NCBI RefSeq assembly: GCF_013373865.1 | Contig: NC_050467.1 | Location: 34,023,132-34,087,131 of the forward strand | Length of the DNA stretch: 64,000 nucleotides | From: Monomorium pharaonis | Lineage: Eukaryota > Arthropoda > Insecta > Hymenoptera > Formicidae | Direction: 5' to 3' | Part shown: piece after piece, positions 31,001-42,438 of the stretch | Layout: every line of letters starts with the position of its first letter | Position numbering within the stretch: position 1 is the first letter of the stretch | Notes under the pieces: generated by a model | What the model was told of the DNA's origin: nothing | Seen by the model: the letters and a program-made list of their open reading frames with translations, nothing else | The model's database searches: none | Made by a program: the position numbers and the translations under genes

Positions 31001-31495
31001 TACGATGTCTCGTTGCAGACTTTTCTTAACGTTCTGTCGCTGAGCCGCTTGATCTCAAGCATCCCCACCACCCGGTGCACACCGATTGGCTGGTTGTTGT
31101 CAGGTCGTCATCCTCCGCCAATCGGCGAGCATCGAATGGTGTCTCATTCACACTCGCTTCGTTCTCGCTCGGATGCTGTGGCACCGCATGCGCAATGCGT
31201 AAGAATTCCACAGCGTCGAGCAAGCCATGCTGCAACGCTATTGGTAACACAGGTCCGTCCATACGGACTGCCTTAATGGCTTAATGCCCGAAAACGATTA
31301 ATTATCGTTAAAATGAAAAGATTTGCCTAAATTGGCATTAAACAATGTAAAATAACGTGAAATTATGCGCTCGCGTTAAGCGATATGCGCGTTACGTAAA
31401 AATCGGGGACCTGCGTTACATATGAAGTGAACGCGCCTTTAGCGTCACTTAATAAACAACATATATGAATAATTAACGCTTAATTATGCGTTGGC

Positions 31496-31504
31496 TATAA
31501 AAAA
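31496..31504 (+). promoter_or_regulatory. TATA-like box in the solo-LTR-like insertion
   Basis: CTATAAAAAACG about 1.14 kb from the left end, followed by CG-rich initiator-like sequence. Supports reading the insertion as an LTR with a long U3. Confidence 0.4.
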
Positions 31505-32457
31505 CGTTCCGGCTCGCTTGCCGTGGCATCAAAGACTTGCCAGAGAACGGTCGCGATTCCCTCCTGTCATTCCGATATAGTAATCGTTATGTAAATGTGG
31601 TAAATTACATCCCACCAATGAATGTTGAAATATAGGACTATTGTTTGAGGAATCTCGAGCGTAATCTCGCGATTAATTCGCCTCGCGTACATGGTAATCG
31701 TGTCGCGTATGTTCGACCATGGGCAACCTAACCTCCACCTGTCAAAATCTGGCTGGCTGATTCCCATGCGCCTTAAGCCGCTCGCGGTCCTCGGCTATCT
31801 CTATCTCTGTCTGGATAAGGAGACAGGTGCTTAATGGCGATATTTACGGAACGTGACAAATAGAATAAGAAATATTAATGCACAATAACATGCAATGTAT
31901 GAATTTATTACGGCAATGCCGTTTAACGCACAAATATATAAAATATGGTATCCACATGCACGCACGCATGCCACACACTCTCTTTCACACACGCACGCTC
32001 GCACGGCTCAGCGCGTATGACCGGAGTGTCCTAATCGGGTGGTACGGCGTTTATTAAACATGCAGACAAACAAAAAGTATAATTCTCGCATCTTATCGCG
32101 AGTCCGACATTTCCTTGTCGTTATAACGAAATACAAAAATATAATATGCGCTCTGTTGCGCTTACAACATGCCGCTTGCTATCGCAGTAACGAATCTATA
32201 TGTGTATCTTGTAATATTTTACAGTACTTATGCGGACTTGCCGCTAACGCATATTTAGCTATGATTAATATAAGATAAATGACTTTAATGTTTAATAATA
32301 TATATCTGCGGTCTCGCCGCTACAAACAGAGTTGTAATTATAACGAATAAAATAGAAATATAAATGAATTTAACTTTATATAAAGAATATGCGGTTCTCT
32401 TGCCGCTACGACAATAAATGTTATCACAATTATAATGTGACTCTAACTTTAACAATG

Positions 32458-32995
32458 TGTTCGGATCCTCAGGAGGGTTTGCGTGATCCTCCTATATTTT
32501 ACGACATATCGACGGCTCTATCACTCGGCCCGCGCGTGTCTCGCCCCTTCCCCCGCGCCCAGGTGGATCGAGCAGCTTAGAGACGAGGGGGTTGGGAGCC
32601 GGGAAAGCACTAGGGCAGCCGATGAGCATGATCTCGCGGCAGATCAGATGTGCACGACTACGCTGACGAGCTGTCTCGCGTTTTTGGCTTGTGCCAGGAG
32701 ACATCGAGTCTCACACGAGAGCTACCTCTCGCGCACTCGAGTGCCTCCACGCTAGAAAGTTATCGGTAGTACTGGTGTTATTGTGGGAGCGGAAACGTGC
32801 GTGCAATAAAAGTGCAATAGCAAAGCTGAGATCTTTATTTGAGATCCTCTCCAATCCCAACTTCGCCTAGTTGTCGTGCGCGCCTTACGGTCTCTACCTC
32901 CTGCTCCACCCCCGATTCCCCTCCTAGCTCCGCGACCGGTCACTCCTCTGTGGAGCCCGCGGGTCGGTCATCTTTTGATCGACACGGGTGAAACA
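32458..32995 (+). repeat. BEL 5' LTR
   Basis: TGTTCGGATCCTCAGGAGGG ... CGGGTGAAACA, containing AATAAAAG near 32807. Nearly identical to the 3' LTR. Confidence 0.95.
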
Positions 32996-33001
32996 TAAAT
33001 T

Positions 33002-33019
33002 TGGTCCTTCGAGCCGGAT
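33002..33019 (+). promoter_or_regulatory. BEL primer-binding site, tRNA-Tyr type
   Basis: TGGTCCTTCGAGCCGGAT six bases after the LTR. It is complementary to the 3' end of insect tRNA-Tyr (from memory of that tRNA's acceptor stem and T arm). Confidence 0.65.
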
Positions 33020-33438
33020 TCGCGGCCGAATTGAGAGGATATTGGAATCACGTGAGCTCGGCGTGAACGCCGAGTGGCGAACTTACGAGTGTGCTAACGC
33101 GGCGCGTGCCGAAGAGGTGCGCGAGGGCGGACTACCGCGCGGTGCATCTCAGCGCGCGGTGCATCTCACGGCGCGCGGAGTTCCGGTGCAGTGATAGTGC
33201 ATTACTCCACGTGCCGCGATTCCCGCGCCTTCGAGCTTTGGCTCCGCGCCCCGCGCACGCTGCGTCTTCGTGCTGTCGCTCCGTGCTCCGTGCTCCCTGC
33301 GCCGACGAGCTCCGCGCCGCGCATCACGCTCTCCTCGCCTGCGCTCTCTCGCGTCACGCGGGACGTACGTGCGTCTGCTTCGCGCCCTGACAATTTGGTG
33401 CTAGCGCAGTAAAATTGGTGCACCTTCGTCACGTCACG

Positions 33439-36400
33439 ATGGACATCAAACTTAAAAGACTCGCTGTCACCAAGGGTTACATCGACCGCTTCTGGGAGAA
33501 CCTCCTCAAGGTTGGCAAGGATAAGGCCACCCAGGCGTATCTCAAGGCCCGATTGGCGCTTCTGGAGGACTACTGGCGGCGCTACGAAGAAGGGCATTAC
33601 GATCTTGTAGGATCGAAAGACGCTGAAGTTGAAGCCTACTTTAATAGTGATGCCTACTCTACGACGGAGGACAACTACGTACTATTCAAATCACGGGTTA
33701 ACGCTCTGATCAAGGATGACTCGCCAGCGTCAGGGCGCGACGCCTCTGTGGTGTCCTTCGCCAAGCAAATCCAATTGCCAAAGTTAGACCTGCCTTCCTT
33801 TTCCGGTGACCCGCTAGCATGGGAAAGTTATCGAGACCTGTTCTTGTCTCTGGTCGGCGACGTCCCGGACCTGGCCCCGGTGCAGAAGCTGCAGTATTTA
33901 AAAACGACTCTTTCAGGCGAGGCCGCTGAGGCTGTCGCAAATATGGAGATGACCTCCGCTGGATTCGACCTGGCGTGGTCCGAGCTGAAGTCGCGATACG
34001 ATAATCGGCGAGTCTTGCTCGCCTCTCACATGCGCGCTTTCCTCGGCAGTCCGGCGGTCACAAGGCCGTCCCCGGCGGAGCTCAAGCGATTAAGCAGTTC
34101 GGTGATGCGGGTCAGAAGATCGTTCGAGTCCCTAGGACGCCCGGTAGCTCACTGGGACGATTGGTTCGTTCACGTCATCGTTGAGAAAATGGACCCATCA
34201 TCGCGCCTCTTCTGGGAGGCCTCACTGAAGACCACTACGGACTTCCCCACTCTCACGCAACTGCGGGAATTTCTGCAGACGCGTATCCGATCTCTGGAGG
34301 CGGCCAATGTCAAGGCCAGCCCGCAACCGGCTGCTTCAGGTAAACCAGAGAAGAAAAAGGTGAGCGCACTTGCGACTTCCACTACGGGCAAATCAGCAAA
34401 TCGCTGCAGCCTTTGTCAAGGCAACCACCTCTTTAATTACTGTCCGCGCTTCAAGGCGCTCTCGGTGCCGCAGCGACGGGACCACGCTAAGAAGCAGGGG
34501 GCGTGCTCTAACTGCCTTAAGCTGAAGCACGCAGTGAGCGACTGTCCGTCTGACCTCCGGTGCTTGCGCTGTGGCGACAAGCACCACACATTGTTGCATA
34601 TTCCAGATGCCTCCTCCGCTGGCAACGCTGACTCTGCGGCCAAGGAAAAGGATGCTGGATCCGGTGCGGTGGCGTCTTCTAGTTCGGCGGTGACAGCCAG
34701 CGTAGCGGTTCTTACCAGCCAATCCGGGGGTCAGGTTTTACTCTCGACGGCGCAGCTGATCTGCTCAGACACGGAAGGAAGAGAGATCACAATTCGAGCC
34801 CTGCTGGACTCGGGATCGGAAGCCTCTTTCGTCACCGATCGGGTTGCGCAGCAGCTCTGTTTGCCGAGAAGGCGCGTACGCATTCCAGTGTCCGGCATAC
34901 AGGGGCAAACCTCCAGCGTGGCCACCCAATCGGTGGCGCTCACCATCGGGTCGCGGGATCGTAGCGCGCGACTGCATCTGCCATCAGCATTGGTGCTGCC
35001 TCGTCTCACCTCGCTCCTCCCGGCGCGCAGAGTGCAGCGGCACCCTTGGCCACACCTAGCTGGGTTGACGCTCGCCGATCCGGACTATGACCAGCCCGCC
35101 CCGGTGGATGCTATTCTCGGTGCCGATGTGTACAGCGCCCTTCTTCGAGAGGGACTACGTTTGGGACCCAGCGGCGCCCCTTCGGCCCAGGCTACAGCCC
35201 TGGGCTGGGTTCTTATGGGTCAAGCCTCTACTTCATCAGAAGTGCGCGATCGATCGGGCGTCTCTTCGTTCCACCTGTCCGCCTCTTGGGCTGAGGTGGA
35301 TCATGCTCTGCAGCGGTTCTGGCAGCTTGAGGAGCTACCGAGGGAACCTGCTGCCTCGCCTGAAAATCTCCATTGCGAGAGTCATTTTGCTGCCACGCAT
35401 GCCCGCAACTCGCGGGGCAGGTATTTAGTGCGGCTGCCTAGACGCAACGATCCAGACGTTTGCCTGGGCTACAACCGCGGGGAAGCTCTCGGTATGCTCA
35501 CCAGCCTGGAGCGACGGCTGACACGTAACCCGACGCTGCGGGAGCAGTACGTGAGTTTTATGGCGGAATACCAATTGCTCGGTCACATGGCAGTGATTCC
35601 GGCTCCGGAGATTCACCGACCCGGCGTCTACTATTTACCGCACCACGCTGTCTTCAAGGGATCGGACATGTCCAGCAAGATACGCGTGGTCTTCAACGCG
35701 TCGTCCCGTACCATCTCCGGTTACTCGCTTAACGACTTGCTCCTTTCAGGGCCGAAGCTGCAATCCGAGCTCTGGGCGATTCTGTCGCGTTGGCCCCTTT
35801 TTAGATTCGTTTTTACGACGGACATTGTAAAGATGTTCCGTCAGATCTTGGTACATCCAGAGGACACGGACTTGCAGCGCATCCTGTGGCGAGCTGACCC
35901 CTCTCGGGAGGTGCAGGATTTCCGTCTCTTGACGGTCGTCTACGGCACCGCTTCGGCGCCGTATCTCGCGCTGCGGACTCTTTTGCAGCTAGCCGAGGAT
36001 GAGGGATCCATATTTCCCCTCGGGACCCCCTAAGGTCGCACTCCTACGTCGACGACATCCTGGCGGGTGGTCACACCCTCGATGAAGCCATGGAGACGAG
36101 GCGTCAGACGGAGGCGATCCTTGCCGCCGGTCAATTCAATTTGAGCAGATGGGCCGCGAACGTGCCCGAGCTGTGCCTTGTTGAGAAGTCCAGCGACAAG
36201 CTCTTCTATGATCGAGACGGGGTCAGTACCCTGGGAATCCTGTGGAGTCCTCCCGACGACTGCTTTGCCCTGAGGGTGGTTTCCACCTTAAACTCGGGCA
36301 TCTGTACTAAACGGACCGTTTTGTCAGACGTGGCTCGCTTCTTCGACCCTCTTGGTTGGGCCGCTCCGGTCCTGGTCTTTGGCAAGATCTTTATTCAGGA

Positions 36401-38584
36401 TCTGTGGATGGCTGAACTCTCGTGGGACGATCCCCTGCCGGACCACTTAAGGACGGCGTGGACGACGTTCGCGGAAACTTTGCCTCAGTTGAACCAGCTG
36501 CGCATCCCGCGTCACGTGGACTTCCTTGGGCCGGGAAGTGCGGTCGAGCTGCACGGCTTCTCCGACGCCTCTAGACGTGCCTACGCGGCGGCAGTCTACT
36601 TGCGATATGCAAACGCGACCGGTGGTTTCACGGTCAGCCTATTGGTGGCCAAAACCAAGGTGGCTCCGGTCAAGCAGCCCTCGATACCGCGTCTGGAGCT
36701 CTGCGGGACGGTTTTACTGGCTCGACTTGTACGCGCAACCGCGCGAGCCTTAAACATGGAGGAGGTCCCAACCTACGCCTGGACGGACACCACGGTGGCG
36801 CTGGCGTGGATTCGGTCCCATCCGACACGCTGGAAGCCCTTCGTCGCTCACCGAGTGACTGAGGTGCAGGACCTCGTGCCACCGGCGCGGTGGATATACG
36901 TGCCGGCTGACGCAGCAACGCGAGGCATATCCCCGGCGACGTTAGCGGACCTCCATCTTTGGTGGACTGGACCGCCCTGGCTCTCTCGCTCGGAGTACTC
37001 TGCTCCCGAGCCGGGTCATGTCGATTGTGGCCTTGAGGAGGAGGAACTCAGGCCGCGAGCGATGTTCGTCGCGAGACCCGAGTCTCGCAATGATGTACTT
37101 CATCGATACTCCAGTTTCGCGCGATTGCTCCGTGTCTCTGCTCTTTGTCTTAGATTCCTGGACAATACACGGCACTCTCAGGATAGGCGGACGGGATTCC
37201 TTACAGCGGAGGAACTCAGCTCGGCTCGTAGACAGTGGGTACGAATCGCTCAGGCCGAGGACTTTTCCGAGGAGATAGCCCGCCTCAGGAACAAGCGGCA
37301 GTGCCCGGCTGGGTCTCCCTTGCTGCCTCTCAGACCTGTCCTGGACTCGGATGGGCTGCTGCGGGTGGACGCCTTCAGCAAGCGCTCCTCCCTTTCGCTG
37401 AGAAGCACCCGCTCATCCTCGCCAAAGACAGCTACCTCTCACTCCTTCTGGTGCGAGAGGCCCATGCGAGTTTGCTTCACGGAGGACCTCAGTTGACCCG
37501 AAGCCTCCTTCTGAGGCAATACTGGATCCTGCGGGCAAACTCGCTGGTCCGGTCGGTCATCCACGCGTGCCTGCGCTGCACCCGGTTTCGGGGCGTCGCG
37601 GCGGAGCAGCAGATGGGCCACTTGCCGGCCGAGCGTACGCGCCCCAGCCGCCCTTTCTCGGTGGCTGGTGTCGACTATGCTGGTCCTGTGCCCCTCCGCA
37701 CCTCCAAGGGGCGCGGGCATAAGTCCGTTAAGGGCTATATCTGTTTATTTGTCTGTCTGTCGTCCAAAGCGCTCCACCTAGAGGCAGTGTCTGACCTAAC
37801 CTCTGCTTCGTTTCTAGCAGCCTTTCGAAGATTCGTGTCCCGCCGAGGCCCCTGCCGGCGTCTCCTAAGCGACAATGGGACAAACTTCCGAGGCGCTGAC
37901 AAGGAACTCCAAAGCATGTTCCGTGCAGCGTCTGTGTTTTACAAGGAGTGCGCATCACGCCTTGCGAATGACGGCACGGAGTGGGCCTTCATTCCTCCTG
38001 GAGCTCCTCACTTCGGTGGACTTTGGGAGGCCGGCGTCAAGGCGGTCAAGTACCACCTGAGGCGAGTCGTCGGAGACGCCTGTCTCACCTTCGAGGAGAT
38101 GACGACCTTGTTGGCGCAGATCGAGGCATGCCTCAACTCCAGGCCGTTGTACGCGCCCAGCAACGACTCCTCGGACCTCGTGGCCATCACTCCAGGTCAT
38201 CTTTTGGTCGGGGAACCCTTGACGGCCTTACCGGAGCCCGGGTCTACCGGGCAGCTTTCTGGACGCTTTGCGACGCGCTGGGCGTTGACTACGGCCATGC
38301 GCGACCATTTTTGGCGCAGATGGTCGGGCGAGTACGTCCACCATCTGCAACAGCTAAAACGCTGGAGGCGACCATCTCCCAATCTGTCCGTGGACGACCT
38401 CGTCCTTCTCAAAAACGAGCTGCTGCCCCCGACGAAGTGGGCTCTCGCTCGCGTGGTCGCGCTCCATCCGGGGCCCGACGGTCTCGTCAGAGTAGCTACC
38501 ATAAAGACCGCGACATCTACTCTGAAGCGACCGATCACGAAACTTGTTCCTCTGCCCGTGGGCGAGGACGCCTCTAGGAATTGA
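33439..38584 (+). pseudogene. BEL Gag-Pol polyprotein with two frameshifts
   Basis: Start ATG 33439 (MDIKLKRLAVTKGYI). Gag (DUF1759-like): LPKLDLPSFSGDPLAWESYR, KLQYLKTTLSGEAAEAV; zinc-finger cluster with CSLCQGNHLFNYC, CSNCLKLKHAVSDC, CLRCGDKHHTLLH. Protease LLDSGSEASFVTD. RT from VVFNASSRTISGYSLNDLLL; frame breaks near 36030, just before YVDDILAGGH, and resumes with RNase H/Pao domain (LHGFSDASRRAYAAAVYL, AWTDTTVALAWIRSHPTRWK). A one-base loss near 37365 precedes the integrase: VDYAGPVPLRTSKGRGHKS, LLSDNGTNFRGADKEL, HFGGLWEAGVKAVKYHL. Stop at 38584. Apart from these it is full length for the family. Confidence 0.93.
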
Positions 38585-38681
38585 TTCTCACTACATCTCG
38601 ATCGGAATCCCGGAGTCTTCACGGCGGGCGGTCCGACTGGGTCGATCTCTCAATTTCGTCGCTCGGACGAGGCGGGCGGCA

Positions 38682-39219
38682 TGTTCGGATCCTCAGGAGG
38701 GTTTGCGTGATCCTCCTATATTTTACGACATATCGACGGCTCTATCACTCGGCCCACGCGTGTCTCGCCCCTTCCCCCGCGCCCAGGTGGATCGAGCAGC
38801 TTGGAGACGAGGGGGTTGGGAGCCGGGAAAGCGCTAGGGCAGCCGATGAGCATGATCTCGCGGCAGATCAGATGTGCACGACTACGCTGACGAGCTGTCT
38901 CGCGTTTTTGGCTTGTGCCAGGAGACATCGAGTCTCACACGAGAGCTACCTCTCGCGCACTCGAGTGCCTCCACGCTAGAAAGTTATCGGTAGTACTGGT
39001 GTTATTGTGGGAGCGGAAACGTGCGTGCAATAAAAGTGCAATAGCAAAGCTGAGATCTTTATTTGAGATCCTCTCCAATCCCAACTTCGCCTAGTTGTCG
39101 TGCGCGCCTTACGGTCTCTACCTCCTGCTCCACCCCCGATTCCCCTCCTAGCTCCGCGACCGGTCACTCCTCTGTGGAGCCCGCGGGTCGGTCATCTTTT
39201 GATCGACACGGGTGAAACA
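38682..39219 (+). repeat. BEL 3' LTR
   Basis: 538 bases, three substitutions from the 5' LTR. Preceded by a purine-rich run (GGACGAGGCGGGCGG) acting as polypurine tract. Confidence 0.95.
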
Positions 39220-39473
39220 CAATGAATATAAAATATAGAATATAATATGAAATATCATATGAACTACACAAACTATAACACGCGGTCTCGCCGCTGCGAG
39301 TATTCTCATTACTCTTACTTAAACTAACGCACACTATGAATACGTATATATATACACACTTATTAGCTAACTTATAATTATATTGCACGGGTAATTGTTT
39401 CACGCGCACTGTGTTTCTACGCCACTGTTCATCCGTCGGTGCTTGGCTTGCCGGTTGCGTCGATGTCTCGTAG

Positions 39474-39585
39474 TCGGGCGTCGGACTCGGCGTCGGCGTC
39501 GTCGTCGGCGTCGGCGTTGTCCTCGGCGTTGTCGTCGGCCTCGGTGTCGGCGTCGGCCTCGGCGTCAACGTCTGTCTCGGCGCCT
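39474..39585. repeat. imperfect (GTCGGC)n minisatellite
   Basis: Around eighteen variants of CGTCGGC / CCTCGGC hexamers near the right end of the solo-LTR-like insertion. The Ala/Asp-rich frame on minus is a by-product. Confidence 0.85.
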
Positions 39586-40458
39586 TGTCCATTCTTGCCA
39601 CGTTGATCCTTACGTCTCGAATCGGTGCAGCGTCGGCTGTTGCTGGCGGCTGCACTCCAATGGGCATACATGGATTCTAGTGGCGCAAGACATTTTCACA
39701 AAATGGCTAATCGCCGAACCGCTCCGGCAAGCCACCGCTTCCGCCGTCACACGGATCGTCGAGGAGAGGGTTCTGACGCAACATGGCTGCCCCAAGGGTA
39801 TCATCACAGACAACGGACGACAGTTCGAGAGCCGCGAATTCCGAGAATTACTAAGCGGCGCGGGAATCGAGCACCGCAAAACATCACCGTATTCACCACA
39901 GTGCAACCCCGTAGAACGCCCCAACCGGACCCTGAAAACAATGGTCGCGCAATTCACGGGAACCAATCATCGCCGCTGGGACCAACGCTTACCACAACTG
40001 GTATTCGCAGCAAACACAGCAGTACACGAAAGCACCGGATACACGCCCGCCTGGATGACGTATGGACGAGAGCTAATGCCACCAGGGACTCTACGGAACC
40101 AACACGAGGCAAGACTAGAAGAAACGAACGAACCGACCGATAGGCCCGCCAAACGACTGCGTTAAATTCAAAAACTGCAGGAAGATTACAAAATCGCCGC
40201 CCGACGCCAAGACGAGGCAACCGCGCGCCAGAGCCGATACTACGATCTACGAAGACGAGAATGGAAACCCACGATCGGCAAACACGTCATGCGGCGAGAA
40301 CACCCTTTATCGAAAGGCTCCGAAAATTTCGCGGGAAAACTAGCGCCTCGACACTCCGGCCCGTACACCGTACACAAATACATCTCGCCTGTCATTGTCG
40401 AACTCTGCGATCAAAACAATAGGCTCCTCGGTAATATACACATCAAGGATTTAAAAGA

Positions 40459-41439
40459 GTGCCCGGACAACGAGCAATAACAAAACCGAGAGTATTAAAG
40501 ACGCGGCAATACGGACTGGAGGAGAACAGTCAGTGGTCCACGATGGTGCGACAACGAAGCACGCTCCGCGAACGTCTCGCCCGAGCAATCACCGGACCGC
40601 CGAGGATGCCCGTCAGCAGCCGCCCGTTCGAGGCATTCGCACGGCCGCCAGGAAAGGACCGTCCCCGTCGGGAGGACCGGGCCAGCGTACGACCACCAGT
40701 CGCAGCCGGGGATGCCCCATCGCCAGCTCCACCGCCGCTGCAAGGGCCCCGACGACCGGCGACAATCCGGCAGCGAACCACCAGCTCCCGCCAGGACCGA
40801 CTGTACGCGCAGGACGCTCCGACAGCCGCCGCCACACGCCGTGAGATCCTAGTTCGGACGTTCGGATCTTCTTTGTCCGACCTAGACGATGACGACGACG
40901 GGGGCACCACCGGGACAACCGAAACGACAGCCGTCGAGCCCCCCGTCATACCGCCACCACCAGCGGTACCGGAACTATCCGCCCCGCTGCCGGACCTGAC
41001 GCCGCTGCTCGCCGCGCTACCAGCGGCCTCCGACCACGACCGCCCGGACACTCCGACAACAGCACCACCGCCACCCGCGGACCCGCCACGGACCGTATCA
41101 CCGCTGCCACCGGTACCACTGCCGCTACCACTGCCTCCGCTTCCTGCCTTGGTTCGGCCAACGCCGCCTCCCTCGCCGAGACCGATACCGCCGATGCCGC
41201 TACCAGAGCCTACGCCTCCACCGCCGTTCGCACCGTCACTGCCGGCGCCACCATTGCCGACTCCGCCGCCTACACCACCTACGGACGGGCCCTCCACGGG
41301 ATACTACACCCCTTACGGAGAAGCAGTACGGAGCATCCCGTGGGACCGTATCAAGCCGGGGCAACGTTACCGCCACAAGGCCCACGGGTTCAAGATCATT
41401 GTAAGACGCGCCCGCGACGGTACCTTCAAAATAAAATGA
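40459..41439 (+). CDS. gypsy-2 ORF3: proline-rich protein in the env position
   Basis: Open frame of 326 codons, in the -1 frame relative to pol and overlapping its end by 22 bases; first ATG at 40543 gives 298 residues. N-terminal third is basic (RQRSTLRERLARAI), then an acidic patch (SDLDDDDDGG), then about 130 residues of Pro-rich repeats (PPLPTPPPTPPTDG), and a conserved-looking basic end (SIPWDRIKPGQRYRHKAHGF). No signal peptide, no membrane segment, so not an envelope protein. It ends 40 bases before the 3' LTR. Unlike gag and pol it has no stop, though GC-rich sequence makes chance openness easier. Function unknown. Confidence 0.6.
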   Translation: MPGQRAITKPRVLKTRQYGLEENSQWSTMVRQRSTLRERLARAITGPPRMPVSSRPFEAFARPPGKDRPRREDRASVRPPVAAGDAPSPAPPPLQGPRRPATIRQRTTSSRQDRLYAQDAPTAAATRREILVRTFGSSLSDLDDDDDGGTTGTTETTAVEPPVIPPPPAVPELSAPLPDLTPLLAALPAASDHDRPDTPTTAPPPPADPPRTVSPLPPVPLPLPLPPLPALVRPTPPPSPRPIPPMPLPEPTPPPPFAPSLPAPPLPTPPPTPPTDGPSTGYYTPYGEAVRSIPWDRIKPGQRYRHKAHGFKIIVRRARDGTFKIK

Positions 41440-41469
41440 ATACTTAGTAACTCGCGCCGGGATCTGCCG

Positions 41470-41478
41470 AGGAGGAGG
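41470..41478 (+). promoter_or_regulatory. gypsy-2 polypurine tract
   Basis: GAGGAGGAGG directly before the 3' LTR start. Correct place for plus-strand priming. Confidence 0.75.
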
Positions 41479-42438
41479 TGTAACGAACCGTTATCCGCGA
41501 CCGGGATAAGCCGGTGAAAACATACGAGGCCGTTACCCTCTACCTCGTGTAGGTACCCCGCTCCTTACTTTCCTGCCCCTCTCGTCATCGTGTGGAGGGT
41601 ATAAAAGCCCTCCACCGATCGAGAGAAGGCAGATCTTCCCGATCAGCGGACTGAGCAGATCGTTTCCTCCAGGTGAATTGAGCCTGGCCTCCCAGAGCAC
41701 GGAGTGAGTGCGAACCTAACCTGAAATCCCGTCGACACAAAGTGAGTGTCTCCCGAGTCGCGAAGTGAGCGACGACACACCGACACGATCCTCGTCCCGA
41801 CCACGAGGTGAGTAGTCCCACACCACCGCCGGGGACCCCGGAGTGAGGGGATAACCGGCACCGCGAAGATCATCCTCGCGGGATGATCACCGGCCGCGCG
41901 AACAGCTGATATCGACGAACAGCTGACTCCGCCGAAGCACGCGCTCCGCCGTCTACCGCATCGCGAGTACCGCGCAGTCGCGCACCGCCGTAGCCAATCA
42001 CGGTGCCGAGCCGATCGACGAGGCCAATCCTAGCGACGCCCCGTACGGCGCCGGCGCGACCGAAGCGAAGGGCCAATCCCGGCACCGCCAACGCCGACAC
42101 AGGCACCGTCACGCGCCGCACGGCAGAAGCTGTACCGCCACGAACACCGCGATCTACGAGACCGACCGCAACCGCCAATCAAACACCGACTGTCAGAGCG
42201 ACCAATCAGAGCGCCGTACGCGCCCGCGCCTCGCGACATTCGCTCCCCGCAACCCGGGGCACTACCTGTACATATTAGAATAGGGCAATGTATATAGTAG
42301 CGTAGGATATTATCATTTATAATAAATCATAATTAACCGAACGTCACACTCGTCTCTTTATTCACTGAGTCCACCGCCCGGACCCTGAATCCCGCGGCTA
42401 TCCGCGTTAATGATTCACAAGCACGATTCTCGGTTACA
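41479..42438 (+). repeat. gypsy-2 3' LTR
   Basis: 960 bases, TGTAACGAACCG ... CTCGGTTACA, with TATA box 41600-41607 and the same five GTGAG motifs as the 5' copy. Confidence 0.95.

Larger units (their letters stand above)
32458..39219 (+). mobile_element. BEL/Pao LTR retrotransposon, complete
   Basis: 538-bp LTRs at 32458-32995 and 38682-39219, flanked by the 5-bp duplication CAATG (32453-32457, 39220-39224). I count three differences between the LTRs (about 0.6 percent), so it is young and later than its hosts. One long Gag-Pol frame between, with two single-base frameshifts. DUF1759-like Gag, A17-type protease, Pao-type RT and integrase identify BEL/Pao. Confidence 0.96.
30355..39654 (+). 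mobile_element. solo-LTR-like insertion (about 2.5 kb without the nested BEL)
   Basis: TGTGACCGAACA ... GGCGGCTGCA flanked by CTCC at 30351-30354 and 39655-39658; removal restores the gypsy-2 integrase frame exactly. Excluding the BEL element (32458-39224) it is 30355-32457 plus 39225-39654, with no believable ORF. A TATA box (GGCTATAAAAAACG, near 31495) and TG..CA ends suggest one very long LTR left by LTR-LTR recombination. No second copy in the window to confirm. Confidence 0.7.
28045..40480 (+). pseudogene. pol: gypsy-2 Pol (protease, RT, RNase H, integrase), split by a 9.3-kb insertion
   Basis: Exons of decay, not splicing: 28045-30354 continues at 39659-40480 in the same frame once the insertion is removed. 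Protease reads LLDCGAVLSYI; Cys replaces Thr/Ser of the D-T/S-G active site. RT has FCIDFRKVNEVTERDAYPLP, YWQIPLHTDSRPMTAF and YLDDIVILG; RNase H has LQTDASDVGLGAVLTQ; integrase has a zinc finger (H..CQNCQKYK), VDLIGPLPRSS, ITDNGRQFESREF and NPVERPNRTL (catalytic Glu kept). Lesions: TGA near 28422, frameshifts near 28571 and 29675, TGA 29935-29937, TAA 40163-40165. Entered from gag by a -1 frame change. Confidence 0.9.
26026..42438 (+). mobile_element. Ty3/gypsy retrotransposon gypsy-2, complete with LTRs, split by nested insertions
   Basis: Two 960-bp LTRs (26026-26985 and 41479-42438) with identical end points, flanked by the 4-bp duplication AATT (26022-26025, 42439-42442). By eye the LTRs differ at about 20 positions, roughly 2 percent. 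Order: LTR, Lys-type primer site, gag, protease-RT-RNaseH-integrase, ORF3, polypurine run, LTR. The integrase is split at 30354/39655 by a 9.3-kb insertion. Gag and pol carry several stops and frameshifts, so the copy is dead. Confidence 0.96.

Noticed and set aside
39395..39657. Arg/Cys-rich N-terminal extension of the gypsy-2 integrase segment
   Set aside because: It lies in the hexamer minisatellite of the inserted solo LTR and joins the integrase frame only by chance after the insertion.
40530..41297. Glycine-rich 255-codon ORF opposite gypsy-2 ORF3
   Set aside because: It is the antisense of the proline codons of ORF3 (CCN against NGG); ORF3 is in the right orientation and place for the element.
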